55,643 bases of DNA from Oceanospirillaceae bacterium ASP10-02a (GCA_905182035.1 CAJIZL010000020.1:1-55643); one strand, 5' to 3'; counted from the first letter of the stretch, positions 8,622 through 22,243 are shown. Program-made: numbers and translations. The notes: generated from the sequence alone by a model not told the origin.

Positions 8622-10007
8622 ATGCATCAAACAATGAGCCATACCTACAGCGCAACAGCCATGGGTCAAGAGTTACGCCAATTCTTGCGCTTGGGCACCC
8701 CTATACTCATTGCTGAAGCGTTACACATGAGTGCCAGCTTCGTGGATACTATTATGGCTGGTCGTTATAGCTCGGCAGACTTAGCCGCTGTGGCTGTAGG
8801 CTCAAGCTTGTTGTTCCCCGTGTTGATACTGATGATGGGGACTATCATGGCAACAACCCCCACAGTGGCTCAATATTTTGGCGCCAAAAAACTCTCCTTA
8901 ATTGGCCCTTTTGTACAGCAATCCATATGGCTGGCTGCCATGCTAAGCTGTTTAGCCGTGGGATTGTTATACGCCTTAGATCCGATATTTGATTGGTTAG
9001 ATATTAAAGACCCTATCAAAGGTATAGGTTTACGTTATTTACATGCAGCGGCCTTAAGTTTACCTGCTGTGGCCATTATGCAAAGCCTGCGTAGCTTTAG
9101 TGAAGGATTGGGTATTACTAAGCCCATGATGTATTTTAGCTTGTTGGGTTTGATGATCAATATCCCTTTGAACTACATCTTTATTTACGGAAAGTTTGGT
9201 GTGCCGGAAATGGGTGGTGAAGGCTGTGGTTGGGCTACCGCTATAAGTCTATGGGCCAGCGTTATTGGCATGGCGATCTATGTGTATGCTAAACCTGCTT
9301 ATCATCAATGTGCCATGTTTACACAATTTGATTGGCCACAGCTCAACACTCAACTTAAAATTCTAAAAGTGGGTTTACCTATTGGTTTTTCTATTTTTAT
9401 AGAGGCGACTATGTTCGCCATAGGGGCTTTAATGTTAGCCCCACTAGGGGCTGACATTGTTGCCGCTCACCAACTGGTGCTCAACTTTACCAGCATGTGT
9501 TTCATACTCCCATTAAGCATTGGCATGGCCCTCACCATACGTGTGGGCCATGGCATTGGTGGCAACTTACCAGACCAAGTAAAACGTTCTGTGCTAGTTG
9601 GTTTTGGCCTAGCCTTAGGTGTATCGAGCTTTACCTGTTTGCTCATGCTCATGCTACCAGTCACCTTATCTGGCATTTACACTACCGAACCTATAGTTAT
9701 AGAAATTGCGGCAAGCCTATTTATTTTTGCAGCTTTGTTTCAGTTGTCAGACGCATTACAAATCGCCGCTACCGGAGCCTTACGTGGTTTCAAAGACACG
9801 GCTAAACCATTATTATTTATTTTCATTTCATATTGGTTAATTGGCTTGCCCCTTGGCTACGTATTGGCTATGACTGATTTGATGTATCCAGCAATGGGCG
9901 CATCAGGCTTTTGGATTGGCATCATTTTTGGCCTGAGTGTGTCAGCACTATTGTTGTGCCTGCGCCTATGGCGAGTTCTAACTAAACCTTTGCCGCAGCC
10001 GAGCTAG
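8622..10007 (+). CDS. MATE family efflux transporter
   Basis: An inner-membrane protein of about 461 residues with 12 predicted hydrophobic segments, of the NorM-like branch of MATE antiporters that export drugs or metabolites in exchange for Na+ or H+. The first-helix region (LRLGTPILIAEALHMSASFVDTIMAGRYSSADLAAVAVG) is diagnostic, and the pseudo-repeat begins near LKVGLPIGFSIFIEA. Start choice is open: ATG 8622 or 8634 (neither with a convincing Shine-Dalgarno site), with a TTG further up at 8610. Substrate unknown. Monocistronic. Confidence 0.9.
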   Translation: MHQTMSHTYSATAMGQELRQFLRLGTPILIAEALHMSASFVDTIMAGRYSSADLAAVAVGSSLLFPVLILMMGTIMATTPTVAQYFGAKKLSLIGPFVQQSIWLAAMLSCLAVGLLYALDPIFDWLDIKDPIKGIGLRYLHAAALSLPAVAIMQSLRSFSEGLGITKPMMYFSLLGLMINIPLNYIFIYGKFGVPEMGGEGCGWATAISLWASVIGMAIYVYAKPAYHQCAMFTQFDWPQLNTQLKILKVGLPIGFSIFIEATMFAIGALMLAPLGADIVAAHQLVLNFTSMCFILPLSIGMALTIRVGHGIGGNLPDQVKRSVLVGFGLALGVSSFTCLLMLMLPVTLSGIYTTEPIVIEIAASLFIFAALFQLSDALQIAATGALRGFKDTAKPLLFIFISYWLIGLPLGYVLAMTDLMYPAMGASGFWIGIIFGLSVSALLLCLRLWRVLTKPLPQPS

Positions 10008-10140
10008 GTTGAATTATTTCTCAGCGCCACTATATACCCTTTAGCAGAATTAAAAAGTTACCCTTTGGCGGCTTAATGCTACTGAGTTTTACTTCAAAAC
10101 CACGTATCATAACCATAACTAACCTAATTAAGAGAAGACC

Positions 10141-10467
10141 ATGAGCGAACTAACTCACGCTGTAACAGATGCCACATTTGACCTAGACGTAACCAATGCA
10201 GATGTCCCTGTATTACTCGACTTTTGGGCACCTTGGTGTGGCCCATGCAAAATGATTGCACCTATTTTAGAAGATGTTGCAGCTGAATTTGAAGGTAGCA
10301 TTAAGGTATGCAAGATCAACGTTGACGAAAACAGTGAAATTGCAGCTCGCTTCGGCGTACGTGGTATCCCCACTTTAATGTTATTTAACAATGGTGAAGT
10401 TGCAGGTACAAAAGTAGGCGCTTTAGCTAAATCTGATTTGTTGGCGTTTATTTCCGACAACACCTAA
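10141..10467 (+). CDS. trxA: Thioredoxin 1
   Basis: A 108-residue cytoplasmic disulfide reductase with the canonical active site WCGPC (W32, C33, C36), the cis-proline loop [11 protein letters not shown], and the conserved buried Asp (LLDFWAPW). The length is typical. AAGAGAAG precedes ATG 10141. It is followed by a strong terminator, so it is probably monocistronic. It likely supplies electrons to MsrB among others. Confidence 0.97.
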   Translation: MSELTHAVTDATFDLDVTNADVPVLLDFWAPWCGPCKMIAPILEDVAAEFEGSIKVCKINVDENSEIAARFGVRGIPTLMLFNNGEVAGTKVGALAKSDLLAFISDNT

Positions 10468-10492
10468 TCCGCCATCAGTTTATCTACCATAT

Positions 10493-10520
10493 AAAAAAAC
10501 CGAGCAATGCTCGGTTTTTT
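10493..10520 (+). terminator. Rho-independent terminator after trxA (bidirectional)
   Basis: Stem CCGAGC-AAT-GCTCGG followed by six T on the plus strand and preceded by seven A, so it can act for trxA and for the convergent ProQ-domain gene. Confidence 0.93.
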
Positions 10521-10542
10521 AAGGCCTAGTGTAAGCTAACGA

Positions 10543-11172
10543 CTAATGCTTATTCTTATTGAGCAATAAATCTAACTTACTCGCCATGCGCTGCCCTTCA
10601 TTCAAACCATCAAACGGACTTGGGGCTTTTTCAATCTTGGCTTCAGCTTTATGACCTTTAGGCTGGGTATTCTGCTTGGGCTTATTATGAGCCTGCGTAG
10701 GCCGCTTTTTAGCACTCGGCCGTGGTTTACGAGGTGGCGGCAGCTTAGTTATTGCGTGGGCCGCTTCATCAGCTGTTACAGCACCTTCAGCTTCACCTAA
10801 CAAGTTGATACGTGGCGCCGCATCCGTTTGCGATTTTAAATAACCAAAAGCCCGCACATAACTAGCCAAGCCACGCTTAATCTTAGTTTGGCTTAGTTTG
10901 CCATCAGCAACCAAATCTTCCTGAATACCAATTTTAAGCGGCCTAGGCTGGGCAAAAGAAAATGTTTGTGGGTACGTTTCACTTAATAACTCAACAGCTG
11001 CACGGTTTGCAGCACGGCTTTTAGCTTTTTTACGTTCAGCTGCAGTTAGTTCAGGTGTAACTGGCTCTGTCGTAATGGGCTCAGATACCGTTGACTTTGC
11101 TGTTTCTGAAAGCGCGGCTTGCGCTGGGGCAGGAGATATTTCTGTGGTAGGTAGTTCACTTGTGCTGGTCAT
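10543..11172 (-). CDS. ProQ/FinO-domain RNA-binding protein
   Basis: A predicted RNA chaperone of about 209 residues. The middle carries a ProQ/FINO domain (AVELLSETYPQTFSF through GYLKSQTDAAPRINLLGE). It is flanked by a low-complexity, Thr/Pro/Ala-rich N-terminal segment and a basic Lys/Pro-rich linker (KPRPSAKKRPTQAHNKPKQ), both typical of ProQ-like proteins. I use ATG 11172; a TTG at 11223 is in frame but would overlap the small upstream ORF. FinO/ProQ proteins bind structured 3' regions of sRNAs and mRNAs; its targets are unknown. Convergent with trxA across a shared terminator. Confidence 0.85.
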   Translation of the reverse strand: MTSTSELPTTEISPAPAQAALSETAKSTVSEPITTEPVTPELTAAERKKAKSRAANRAAVELLSETYPQTFSFAQPRPLKIGIQEDLVADGKLSQTKIKRGLASYVRAFGYLKSQTDAAPRINLLGEAEGAVTADEAAHAITKLPPPRKPRPSAKKRPTQAHNKPKQNTQPKGHKAEAKIEKAPSPFDGLNEGQRMASKLDLLLNKNKH

Positions 11173-11209
11173 AATATCTTGAATTTGATTACCTATAAAA
11201 CGTCTGGTT

Positions 11210-11371
11210 TCAGTGTTGCTCAAGAAGCTGCTGCAGCTGTTGATGTTCTTGCCTTAGAACTTCAACCTGCCGTTGCGCCTGTGCCAGAAATTTTTGTTGA
11301 TTTTTAATACGCTCTGAAAGCTTCTGAGTTAGCTTTAATGTCCCTACATTGGTTAGCTTAGAATCAGTCAC
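11210..11371 (-). CDS. Small coiled-coil protein upstream of the ProQ-domain gene
   Basis: A 53-codon ORF with GTG start at 11371 and AGGA 6 nt upstream, stop TGA 11210-11212. The product is Gln-rich and amphipathic (NQQKFLAQAQRQVEVLRQE, then HQQLQQLLEQH), with Leu/Val spacing that suggests a continuous coiled coil from about residue 12 to the end. It lies 37 nt before the chosen start of the ProQ-domain gene in the same direction, so they are probably co-transcribed. No family recognised. The Shine-Dalgarno site and regular heptads argue it is real; its length leaves doubt. Confidence 0.55.
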   Translation of the reverse strand: MTDSKLTNVGTLKLTQKLSERIKNQQKFLAQAQRQVEVLRQEHQQLQQLLEQH

Positions 11372-11482
11372 TGTTATCCTATACTATTAAAGCTGAGTCT
11401 TTTCATTGCGTTGGACATTGTACCTATTGATTGACTCAAGGGCTATATATTTGAGCTTTTTACACAAACTTGAGTCTTAGGG

Positions 11483-11512
11483 TTGCAGAAAACGGCTATC
11501 CTTGCCTATAAT
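11483..11512 (+). promoter_or_regulatory. Sigma70-like promoter of the 11582 gene
   Basis: TTGCAG (11483-11488), an 18-bp spacer, then a perfect -10 TATAAT (11507-11512), 70 nt upstream of ATG 11582. Just upstream, a CTCAA/TTGAG inverted pair and a further TTGAGTC could be an operator. Confidence 0.6.
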
Positions 11513-11581
11513 CCATGTACCTAAGTTAAGCATTATCGTACTAATATATCGTTATAATCGGTTTTCTTAGAGGATATTATC

Positions 11582-12283
11582 ATGTCCACTGTAGCACCCA
11601 CCGCCAAGGTTATAGATCTTTTTAGCGGCCAAGAACATCAAACTCAATCCCACCCTAAGGTGGTGCGATTAGCACCTGAGCTTGATGGCTTTGAAGTGCT
11701 CTACTCCAACGAGCATGGCCACCCTACGCCAGGCCAAGAGTTATTTTCTGTTAATATCTTATTTTGGGCGCTATTAGATGACGGCTCCTTTGCTGGCATG
11801 ATTCCCTGGTTTGATGAACTCATTATCTGTGCTGATCTAAACAGTCCTAACAAAGGCTTCTTTCAGGGTTACTATGACCCTGGCCTTGATCAAACTGTGC
11901 CACAAGTTCCAGAGCACAAATGTATTGAGCTAATTACTGCAGCAGATTATTTTGATTTTGAAGTAGATGATACGGTATTTGTGGTGCAAGAACTGCCTGA
12001 CACATGTGGCAGCCACGCCGTATTTACCGCCGATAACTTTGATAGTTTTTCGATGTCCGAGGTATTTAGCTGGCGTTTGTATAGCGATGGCTGTATTCAA
12101 GCGCAAATGATTAATCTTGAACGGGTGGCGCGCTGGCCAGTACTGGTTGGTGATGACTGTTTGGTGGCCTGTAATGAGGCACCCGACTTTGTAAACTTTT
12201 TCCAATACCGAGTTGCCATTAACATAAAAGAACAGGATGCAGACACGATGGCCGTATTAGACCAGCTCAAATCTGACATATAA
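11582..12283 (+). CDS. Conserved-looking hypothetical protein, acidic
   Basis: A 233-residue soluble protein with no signal peptide or membrane segment. I do not recognise a family. It is acidic and rich in aromatic residues (SWRLYSDGCIQAQM, NILFWALLDDGSFAGMIPWFDEL), with a mostly beta-looking pattern. AGAGGA lies 7 nt before ATG 11582 and a good promoter lies upstream, so expression is likely. It sits between the ProQ-domain gene and the topA neighbourhood and converges with the 12307-12834 gene. Confidence 0.6.
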   Translation: MSTVAPTAKVIDLFSGQEHQTQSHPKVVRLAPELDGFEVLYSNEHGHPTPGQELFSVNILFWALLDDGSFAGMIPWFDELIICADLNSPNKGFFQGYYDPGLDQTVPQVPEHKCIELITAADYFDFEVDDTVFVVQELPDTCGSHAVFTADNFDSFSMSEVFSWRLYSDGCIQAQMINLERVARWPVLVGDDCLVACNEAPDFVNFFQYRVAINIKEQDADTMAVLDQLKSDI

Positions 12284-12306
12284 TCACTTTCAGATAGGCT
12301 ACTAGG

Positions 12307-12834
12307 TTAACACTCCTCCATAGAGTCCCTTATAGAGACCTGTAAGTTATCTAAATCCTTTAACCAGCGCGCTACTGGCCAATAATCTGGATTAGTTAAA
12401 TCACCTTCTGAGTGGCTCATAATCAATTGTTCAGACTGCTCTTCTGGCCTAGTCATAACGCTAAAATCGGTTTGCTGCTGCAGCTGAATCCAAGCCGCCC
12501 AATCACCCTCTTGCATCAATAACAATATTTGCTGAGCTTCTGGGGATAGGAATTCTTGTTTAACTAACAAATCTTCAATTTCCACCCATGTGAGTGAGGA
12601 AATATCATCAAAACGAGTATTAGCTAATTGCTTTAAAATAGCCTGAACAAGGTGTTTTGCTGCACTTAAAAGGTGATCAACAATGGCATATTGGTAGGCC
12701 ATACGCTCGGGACGCTGGCGCCAGTAATGGGGATTTTCTATGTCGCCATAGCTAGATAATAGGTTTTGCCATAAGCTTGTGCTAAACGCCAGCCGGTGTT
12801 GACTGGCCCTTAACCACTGGTCTTGAACTGCCAT
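12307..12834 (-). CDS. DUF6586-like small protein downstream of topA
   Basis: A 175-residue, mainly helical protein encoded immediately after topA on the same strand (one base between stop and start). In Pseudomonas a small gene of the DUF6586 type occupies this position; I assign it mainly on position and on the helical WRQRPERMAYQYAIVDHLLSAAKHL segment, so the family call is tentative. Tight spacing suggests co-translation with topA. No catalytic motif is visible. Confidence 0.6.
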   Translation of the reverse strand: MAVQDQWLRASQHRLAFSTSLWQNLLSSYGDIENPHYWRQRPERMAYQYAIVDHLLSAAKHLVQAILKQLANTRFDDISSLTWVEIEDLLVKQEFLSPEAQQILLLMQEGDWAAWIQLQQQTDFSVMTRPEEQSEQLIMSHSEGDLTNPDYWPVARWLKDLDNLQVSIRDSMEEC

Positions 12835-12835
12835 G

Positions 12836-15532
12836 CTATTTTTTTGAGTCAGCTGTTTTGGCAGATGCTTTTTTAGCCGGTTTTTTCACCGCCTTTTTAG
12901 CTACTTTTTTAACTGGCACTTCTTCCACCCACTTGCCACTCACATACATTGCACGCCATCCAGAAGCCTTCTTGTCTACTTCTGACATGACATACTGCTC
13001 TTTTGTCTTGCGACTGTATCGAACGATGGAAGGATTACCTTCATGGTCTTTTACTGGTGCTTTGAGTAAAAAGGCGTACTTAGGATCTAGCGCTTCTTTA
13101 TGGGGCAAAATTTCCGCTAGTAAAGGCGCACGAGTTTCACGGTTTTTAGGGAATTTACTGGCTGCTAAGAATAGACCTGCGGCACCATCACGCAAAATGT
13201 AATGGTCATCCACTTTTTCACAGGCCAATTCTGGCATAGGAATTGGATCCATTTTTGGCGGCGCAGCTTCACCACTACGCAACAGTTTTCGGGTATTTTT
13301 ACATTCACTATTGGAACAATCGAAGTATTTACCAAAACGCCCGGTTTTTAGGTGCATGTCGGCTGTGCATTTATCACATTGAATTAGCGGACCATCGTAA
13401 CCTTTAATGCGGTACTCTCCAGCTTCTATTTCAAAACCACTACAATCTGGATTATTACCGCAGACATGCAGTTTGCGCTTAGCATCTATTAAGTAGCCAG
13501 CCATTGCAGTATCACAAATTTTGCAGCGATGTTTTTTAATGAGTAACCGTGATTCTGCTTCATCATCAGCATCCACGGCAACCACTTCATCACCAGATAC
13601 CAGATTTATGGTTTCTTTACAGCGCTCTTTGGGCGGTAAAGCATAGCCAGAACAACCCAGAAATACGCCCGTAGACGCCGTACGAATATTCATTACTTTG
13701 CTACAGCTAGGGCATTCTATGTCTGTTAGGGTTGGCGTGTTAGCACGCATACCATCTTCTGCTTCAGCGATACTCAACTTACGAGTAAAGGCCTTATAAA
13801 AGGCATTAAGCAGACGTTTCCACTCGGTCTCGCCTTTAGCCACACTATCTAAGCGCTGCTCCATGTTGGCGGTAAATGAATAATCCATTAAGTCAGAGAA
13901 GTTTTCTTCTAACCGATCAGTAACAATATCACCCATCTTTTCCGCATAAAAACGACGATTTTGAACCATCACATAACCACGGTCTTGGATGGTAGAAATA
14001 ATACTGGCATAGGTGGAGGGTCGGCCAATACCTTGCTTCTCAAGCTCTTTAACGAGACTAGCCTCGGAGAATCTTGGGGCAGACTTGGTAAAGTGCTGGC
14101 TGGGTGTTAGCTGTTTAAGTGTTAGCACATCACCTTTATTCACATCAGGTAAGATCACATCTTCATCTTTCTTACTAGCACTAGGCTGAACTCGGGAATA
14201 ACCATCAAAACGCATAATGCGACCACGTGTGCGTAAACTAAAGTCACCCGCTTCCACGAAGATGCTGGTACTGGTGAATTGGGCAGGCACCATTTGACAG
14301 GCCACAAATTGACGCCAAATAAGCTCATACAGACGTTCCGAGTCACGCTCCATACCAGTCAGCTGAGTTGACTTCAGCGCCACCACAGACGGCCGTATAG
14401 CTTCGTGAGCCTCCTGCGCACCACCTTTACTTGAATACCCTATTGGGGCAGCTGGTAGATACTCTTTACCGTAACTTTTTTCGATATAATCACGACAATT
14501 ACCTACCGCTTCTTTACCCAAGCTAGTCGAGTCCGTGCGCATGTATGTAATATAACCCGCTTCATAAAGTCGCTGAGCCAACATCATGGTCTTTTTCACA
14601 CCAAAACCTAAGCGCGTGCTCGCCGCTTGTTGCAGTGTAGAAGTAATGTAAGGCGCCGATGGTTTGCTCGAAGTCGGTTTATCCTGGCGCTGCTGTACTA
14701 TAAATTTTTGTTTTTCCAACAAAGTAACGGCGGCTTCACTTTGTTGTTGGTTAACAGGTTTGTACTCGTCACCTTGTTGTTTATGAACTTGCAATAACAG
14801 AGGTTTGTTTTCGTTATTGGTAACATCCGCTTTTAGCTCCCAATATTCGTCGGGCACAAAGGCACGAATTATGCGCTCTCGTTCTACTACCAACTTCACA
14901 GCAACAGATTGAACCCGACCGGCTGATAATCCACGGGCAAGTTTTGCCCACAGTAGAGGCGACACCATAAAGCCCACAACTCGATCTAAAAATCGTCGTG
15001 CTTGTTGGGCGTTGACGTGATCCATGTCTAATTCGCCAGGATCAGCAAAGGCGGCCTGGATCGCCGTTTTAGTGATTTCGTTAAATACTACCCGCTGATA
15101 GCGGCTTTGATCTCCACCAATAGCTTCACGAAGGTGCCATGCAATGGCTTCTCCTTCTCTATCCAAATCCGTCGCAAGGTAAATAATGTCAGCGTCTTTG
15201 GCAAGACGACGTAATTCTTCTACTACTTTTTCTTTACCAGGGAGTATCTGGTAATCGGCCCGCCAATCGTTTTCCGGATCGATACCCATGCGCCTAACGA
15301 GCTGTTTGCGGGATCTGGCTTGCTTGTAAATGACCTTATCATCAGGGTCCATATTACGAACCTTGGCAGCCTCGGCGGCGCGCGCTTTAGGGTCTGCAAT
15401 GCCTGGAGGAGAACTAGTTGGCAAATCCCGTATATGGCCAACACTCGACTTTACAATAAAATCTGAACCCAGGTATTTATTGATAGTTTTAGCTTTGGCT
15501 GGTGATTCGACAATAACGAGGGACTTACCCAT
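12836..15532 (-). CDS. topA: DNA topoisomerase I (type IA)
   Basis: An 898-residue enzyme that relaxes negative supercoils by single-strand passage. The Toprim domain opens the protein ([19 protein letters not shown], with [13 protein letters not shown] supplying the acidic metal ligands). The catalytic Tyr lies in [12 protein letters not shown], about residue 330. C-terminal zinc ribbons are visible as CPSC...C, CKIC...CGNNPDC and CDKC...CSNSEC. The end is a Lys/Ala-rich basic tail ([16 protein letters not shown]) that probably adds DNA affinity. Length is slightly above E. coli TopA. Confidence 0.97.
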   Translation of the reverse strand: MGKSLVIVESPAKAKTINKYLGSDFIVKSSVGHIRDLPTSSPPGIADPKARAAEAAKVRNMDPDDKVIYKQARSRKQLVRRMGIDPENDWRADYQILPGKEKVVEELRRLAKDADIIYLATDLDREGEAIAWHLREAIGGDQSRYQRVVFNEITKTAIQAAFADPGELDMDHVNAQQARRFLDRVVGFMVSPLLWAKLARGLSAGRVQSVAVKLVVERERIIRAFVPDEYWELKADVTNNENKPLLLQVHKQQGDEYKPVNQQQSEAAVTLLEKQKFIVQQRQDKPTSSKPSAPYITSTLQQAASTRLGFGVKKTMMLAQRLYEAGYITYMRTDSTSLGKEAVGNCRDYIEKSYGKEYLPAAPIGYSSKGGAQEAHEAIRPSVVALKSTQLTGMERDSERLYELIWRQFVACQMVPAQFTSTSIFVEAGDFSLRTRGRIMRFDGYSRVQPSASKKDEDVILPDVNKGDVLTLKQLTPSQHFTKSAPRFSEASLVKELEKQGIGRPSTYASIISTIQDRGYVMVQNRRFYAEKMGDIVTDRLEENFSDLMDYSFTANMEQRLDSVAKGETEWKRLLNAFYKAFTRKLSIAEAEDGMRANTPTLTDIECPSCSKVMNIRTASTGVFLGCSGYALPPKERCKETINLVSGDEVVAVDADDEAESRLLIKKHRCKICDTAMAGYLIDAKRKLHVCGNNPDCSGFEIEAGEYRIKGYDGPLIQCDKCTADMHLKTGRFGKYFDCSNSECKNTRKLLRSGEAAPPKMDPIPMPELACEKVDDHYILRDGAAGLFLAASKFPKNRETRAPLLAEILPHKEALDPKYAFLLKAPVKDHEGNPSIVRYSRKTKEQYVMSEVDKKASGWRAMYVSGKWVEEVPVKKVAKKAVKKPAKKASAKTADSKK

Positions 15533-15592
15533 GCAGTTTTATTCCAATAAGTACGTATTCACCGCATCCATCGCGGCAGCTTTAAGGCGCCT

Positions 15593-15621
15593 AAGTTTAG
15601 GCACATATCTGAGAAGGTCAA
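15593..15621 (-). promoter_or_regulatory. Predicted topA promoter
   Basis: On the minus strand TTGACC (15621-15616), a 17-bp spacer, and TAAACT (15598-15593), about 60 nt upstream of the topA ATG. It is the best sigma70 match in the 219-bp gap between topA and fadA. Confidence 0.5.
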
Positions 15622-15696
15622 GCCTTTGTTGAGGGGGCTATTCTTTAAAATTCCATTTTTTGGTGCAAAAAGCAAGCAATATCACATAACAAAATC

Positions 15697-15723
15697 ACAA
15701 AAGGCTAGATAACCAGCCTTTTG
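15697..15723 (-). terminator. Terminator of the fadBA operon
   Basis: On the minus strand, just after the fadA stop: AAAAGGCT, an eight-base loop, AGCCTTTT. The stem is 7-8 bp and ends in a T run, consistent with rho-independent termination before the topA promoter. Confidence 0.75.
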
Positions 15724-15751
15724 AATTTATTGGGGTTTGTGGAACTAATGT

Positions 15752-19110
<3,359 letters not shown>

Positions 19111-19256
19111 GCATGGACTCCTTGGGTGAATTTAACGGGCTTATGATACCACTAAAGGGGTAATTTCATACGCTTGTTTGAAACAGTGATAGGACTTTAA
19201 ACTAGCCTGAGGCAAAGTCAACCATGACTCTAGAACCACAAAGCAACGCTGAGGTT

Positions 19257-19796
19257 TTAAAAGTTGTCCAAAGCCAACTCTTTTAATACTTTTTCTAAGT
19301 CGTCTAGTTGTTCTGGCGTAGCTTTTTCGTACCAATAAGCCTGTGCCGTAATGGGTGTAACACCAAGAGCGTAAACATCGCTAGGTAACTGCTCGATCAG
19401 TTTGGATAAATAGCTTAACTGTTCAGACTTTAGGGCGCCTTCGCCACGATTCCAGCACCAACCCTGGGGCAAACCTTTGGTATGAAGCCCCCCTGCTTTA
19501 AATATTTCCCACGTTGCTTTTTTGATAGCATTAATACCACCAGCCCTGTTGCGGCTGTTCGGTCGTGGTAGGCCGTAACTGGTGGCCAAATGACTTTGTG
19601 GGGCAACTTCACCCTGTTCCCTTGGCCCTTGCAGCTTACCCACTTTAATCTGTAAGCCTTTAGCCATGGCTAGATGGCGTATCTTTGCTTGGGCTCGTTG
19701 TAACGGTGTCGGCATAACCCACGCCACAGATCCAATTAGGGACAAGCATACCAAGATCACGATAATCGACTTTATTTCCACGACAACTCCACACAC
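19257..19796 (-). CDS. Hypothetical membrane-anchored protein upstream of fadBA
   Basis: A 179-residue protein with one N-terminal hydrophobic segment (IIVILVCLSLIGSVAWV, about 10-26) and a basic soluble remainder, predicted to sit outside the inner membrane with an uncleaved anchor. It contains LPRPNSRNRAGGINAIKKATWEIF and QGWCWNRGEG, which I do not recognise, and an acidic C-terminal helix. Hypothetical genes occupy this region beside fadBA in pseudomonads, but orthology is unproven. Confidence 0.55.
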   Translation of the reverse strand: MCGVVVEIKSIIVILVCLSLIGSVAWVMPTPLQRAQAKIRHLAMAKGLQIKVGKLQGPREQGEVAPQSHLATSYGLPRPNSRNRAGGINAIKKATWEIFKAGGLHTKGLPQGWCWNRGEGALKSEQLSYLSKLIEQLPSDVYALGVTPITAQAYWYEKATPEQLDDLEKVLKELALDNF

Positions 19797-19916
19797 TAAA
19801 TAAAAAATATCGGCTAATGTTTAACAAAGGTTTGAACATATCAACCCATTTTTGGTAAAATCATAAACAAAAAATAACTGTGGTACACTTTTTTAAACCA
19901 CTTAGGAGACCCCAAG

Positions 19917-20345
19917 ATGAGTATTTATCAAAATATTTTAGCCGCCATAGACCTTAACGAAGAGGCTGATAAGGTAGTTGAAAAAGCCCATCAAATAGCT
20001 TTACAAAACGACGCAAAGCTCACCCTAATCCATGTCACAGATCCATTAAGTTACGCCTATGGCGGTGATATACCAATGGATTTATCTGCCATACAAAAAC
20101 AATTGCATGAACACGCTGAACAACGCATGAGTGCTTTTGTGAAAAAACATAACCTAGGTGATGCAAATCAATTACTGGTGTCTGGCCATATTGAAACAGA
20201 AGTGCACCGGGTAGCTAATGAGCTCAGTACAGACCTCATTTTAGTGGGAAGCCATGGCCGTCATGGTCTAGCCCTATTGCTAGGCTCTACCCCTAATGGC
20301 ATTTTACACGGTGCAACTTGTGATGTGTTAGCAGTAAGGGTTTAG
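19917..20345 (+). CDS. Universal stress protein (UspA family)
   Basis: A 142-residue single-domain Usp protein. The ATP-binding signature G-x2-G-x9-G-S/T is present in GSHGRHGLALLLGSTPNGILHG near the C-terminus, and the N-terminus (YQNILAAIDLNEEADKVVEKA) is typical. AGGAG precedes ATG 19917. Its stop overlaps the stop of the convergent uup gene by 4 bases. Usp next to the ABC-F gene is also the Pseudomonas arrangement. Confidence 0.93.
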   Translation: MSIYQNILAAIDLNEEADKVVEKAHQIALQNDAKLTLIHVTDPLSYAYGGDIPMDLSAIQKQLHEHAEQRMSAFVKKHNLGDANQLLVSGHIETEVHRVANELSTDLILVGSHGRHGLALLLGSTPNGILHGATCDVLAVRV

Positions 20346-22243
20346 CCCTCTTGGGTGGCCTCGATTTCTAACCACCTATCCATAGCCTTCTCTAGGCCGG
20401 CCTCCTGAATTTCTAACTGTGCTAGGCGTGCACTCACATGATCCTGACCCTTATTATAGAAGTCGGCATGGCCAATTTCATTCTGCAAGGTTTCAAGGTC
20501 TAATTCTAACGCCTCAACTTGGGCTGGCAATAAATCTAGCTCACGCTGAATTTTATAGCTTAGCTTAACGACCGGCTTCACTTTATCTTTAGCCTTGAGT
20601 GGCGTTGCCGCCATTCCTGTTGGTTTGCTATGCCCTTGCACTGTAGGGGCTTGTAGCTTGCCACCACGCCTAACCCAATCACTGTATCCACCTACGGAAT
20701 CGGTGATATGACCTTGACCATCAAATACTAAACACGAAGTCACCACACGGTCCAAGAACGCACGATCATGGCTTACTAGCAGCACAGTGCCTGGGTAATT
20801 AGCCAACATTTCTTCCAATAACTCTAAGGTTTCAATATCGAGATCGTTAGTCGGTTCGTCCAATACCAACATATTTGACGGCTTACTGAATAAGCGAGCC
20901 AGCAACAAACGATTACGTTCACCACCAGAAAGGCTACTCACTGGGCTACGCACACGTTTGGGAGAAAACAAAAAATCACCCAAGTAGCTCATGACGTGGC
21001 GTTCTTTGCCGTTAATGTTGATACTTTCTCGACCTTCAGCAAGGTTATCCATTACGGTTTTAGTAAGGTCTAACTGATCGCGTAATTGGTCAAAATAGGC
21101 GACTTCTAACTTGGTGCCACGCTTGACCGTACCAGAATTAGGTTTTAGCTCACCCAGAATTACTTTAAGTAAGGTAGATTTACCCACGCCGTTGGCTCCC
21201 ACAAGACCAATACGGTCTAGTTTAAGCAGGTTTAAGTCAAAATTCTTGATCAGCTTTTGCTCACCATAACCATGACTGACATTTTCTAGTTCACACACAA
21301 GCTGACCAGATTTAGCAGCTTGAGCATGTTGTAATTTCACATTGCCCTGGCGCTCGCGGCGATCGCCACGCTCTTTACGCAGTGATTCTAGCGCCCGCAC
21401 ACGGCCTTCATTACGGGTACGACGGGCCTTGATGCCTTGGCGAATCCACACTTCCTCTTGGGCTAGCTTTTTGTCGAACAAAGCATTATGACGATCTTCC
21501 TCCATCAATTGCTGATCACGGTAGGCTAAGAATCGTTCGTAACCACCTGGAAAGTAGTTTAAGTGGCCACGGTCTAGTTCTACAATTTTGTTGGCCAATA
21601 CTTGCAAGAAACTACGATCGTGAGTGATAAAAATGATGGCGCCATTAAAGTCCAGCAACTGTTTCTCTAACCATTCTATGGCCAATATATCCAAGTGGTT
21701 GGTAGGCTCATCTAATAACAACAAGGTGGGTTCAGAGACCAAGGCTCTGGCTAAGGCTACACGCCTTCTCCAACCGCCTGACAGCTGGCTAAGAATTTGC
21801 GTGCCATCTAACTTAAGGCGGGTCAATATGCGTTCGACCTTAGGTTCCATTTGCCAACCATCTAATTCATCAATTCGATGACTCACAACTTCTAGCTGTT
21901 TCATGGCCTTGTCGTCTAACTCACCCATAGCAATTTCTTCATGGCGTTTACGTAAGTCGTAAACCTCGCCCATACCCATAGCGACTAACTCGTTGACACA
22001 CAAATCTTCGCGATCTGGCAGGTCTTGTTGTAAATAACCAATCCTACATGAAGGACTCCGCCAAATATTGCCACTATCTGGCAGTTGCTCTCCTACCAAC
22101 AATTTAATAAGGCTAGATTTACCAGCCCCATTGCGGCCGATAAGACACACTCTATCACCCGCATCAATCTGTAAATTGACATCGTCAAGTATCGCCACAT
22201 CGCCAAAAGCAAGATGGACTTGTTGTAACCGTATTAAATTCAT
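20342..22243 (-). CDS. uup: ABC-F ATPase Uup
   Basis: A 633-residue soluble protein with two ABC cassettes and no membrane domain. Cassette 1 has Walker A GRNGAGKSS and signature LSGGWRRRVALARAL; cassette 2 has GANGVGKST and LSGGERNRLLLARLF. The inter-domain linker (EEVWIRQGIKARRTRNEGRVRAL) is almost identical to E. coli Uup, and a C-terminal coiled coil (KLSYKIQRELDLLPAQVE) is present. Uup proteins act on ribosomes or branched DNA intermediates. ATG 22243 gives the family N-terminus; an upstream TTG at 22267 is less likely. Confidence 0.93.
   Translation of the reverse strand: MNLIRLQQVHLAFGDVAILDDVNLQIDAGDRVCLIGRNGAGKSSLIKLLVGEQLPDSGNIWRSPSCRIGYLQQDLPDREDLCVNELVAMGMGEVYDLRKRHEEIAMGELDDKAMKQLEVVSHRIDELDGWQMEPKVERILTRLKLDGTQILSQLSGGWRRRVALARALVSEPTLLLLDEPTNHLDILAIEWLEKQLLDFNGAIIFITHDRSFLQVLANKIVELDRGHLNYFPGGYERFLAYRDQQLMEEDRHNALFDKKLAQEEVWIRQGIKARRTRNEGRVRALESLRKERGDRRERQGNVKLQHAQAAKSGQLVCELENVSHGYGEQKLIKNFDLNLLKLDRIGLVGANGVGKSTLLKVILGELKPNSGTVKRGTKLEVAYFDQLRDQLDLTKTVMDNLAEGRESININGKERHVMSYLGDFLFSPKRVRSPVSSLSGGERNRLLLARLFSKPSNMLVLDEPTNDLDIETLELLEEMLANYPGTVLLVSHDRAFLDRVVTSCLVFDGQGHITDSVGGYSDWVRRGGKLQAPTVQGHSKPTGMAATPLKAKDKVKPVVKLSYKIQRELDLLPAQVEALELDLETLQNEIGHADFYNKGQDHVSARLAQLEIQEAGLEKAMDRWLEIEATQEG

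Noticed and set aside
19111..19256. PsrA/FadR operator upstream of fadB
   Set aside because: A GTTTGAAAC string is present but does not have the required arm order and spacing.
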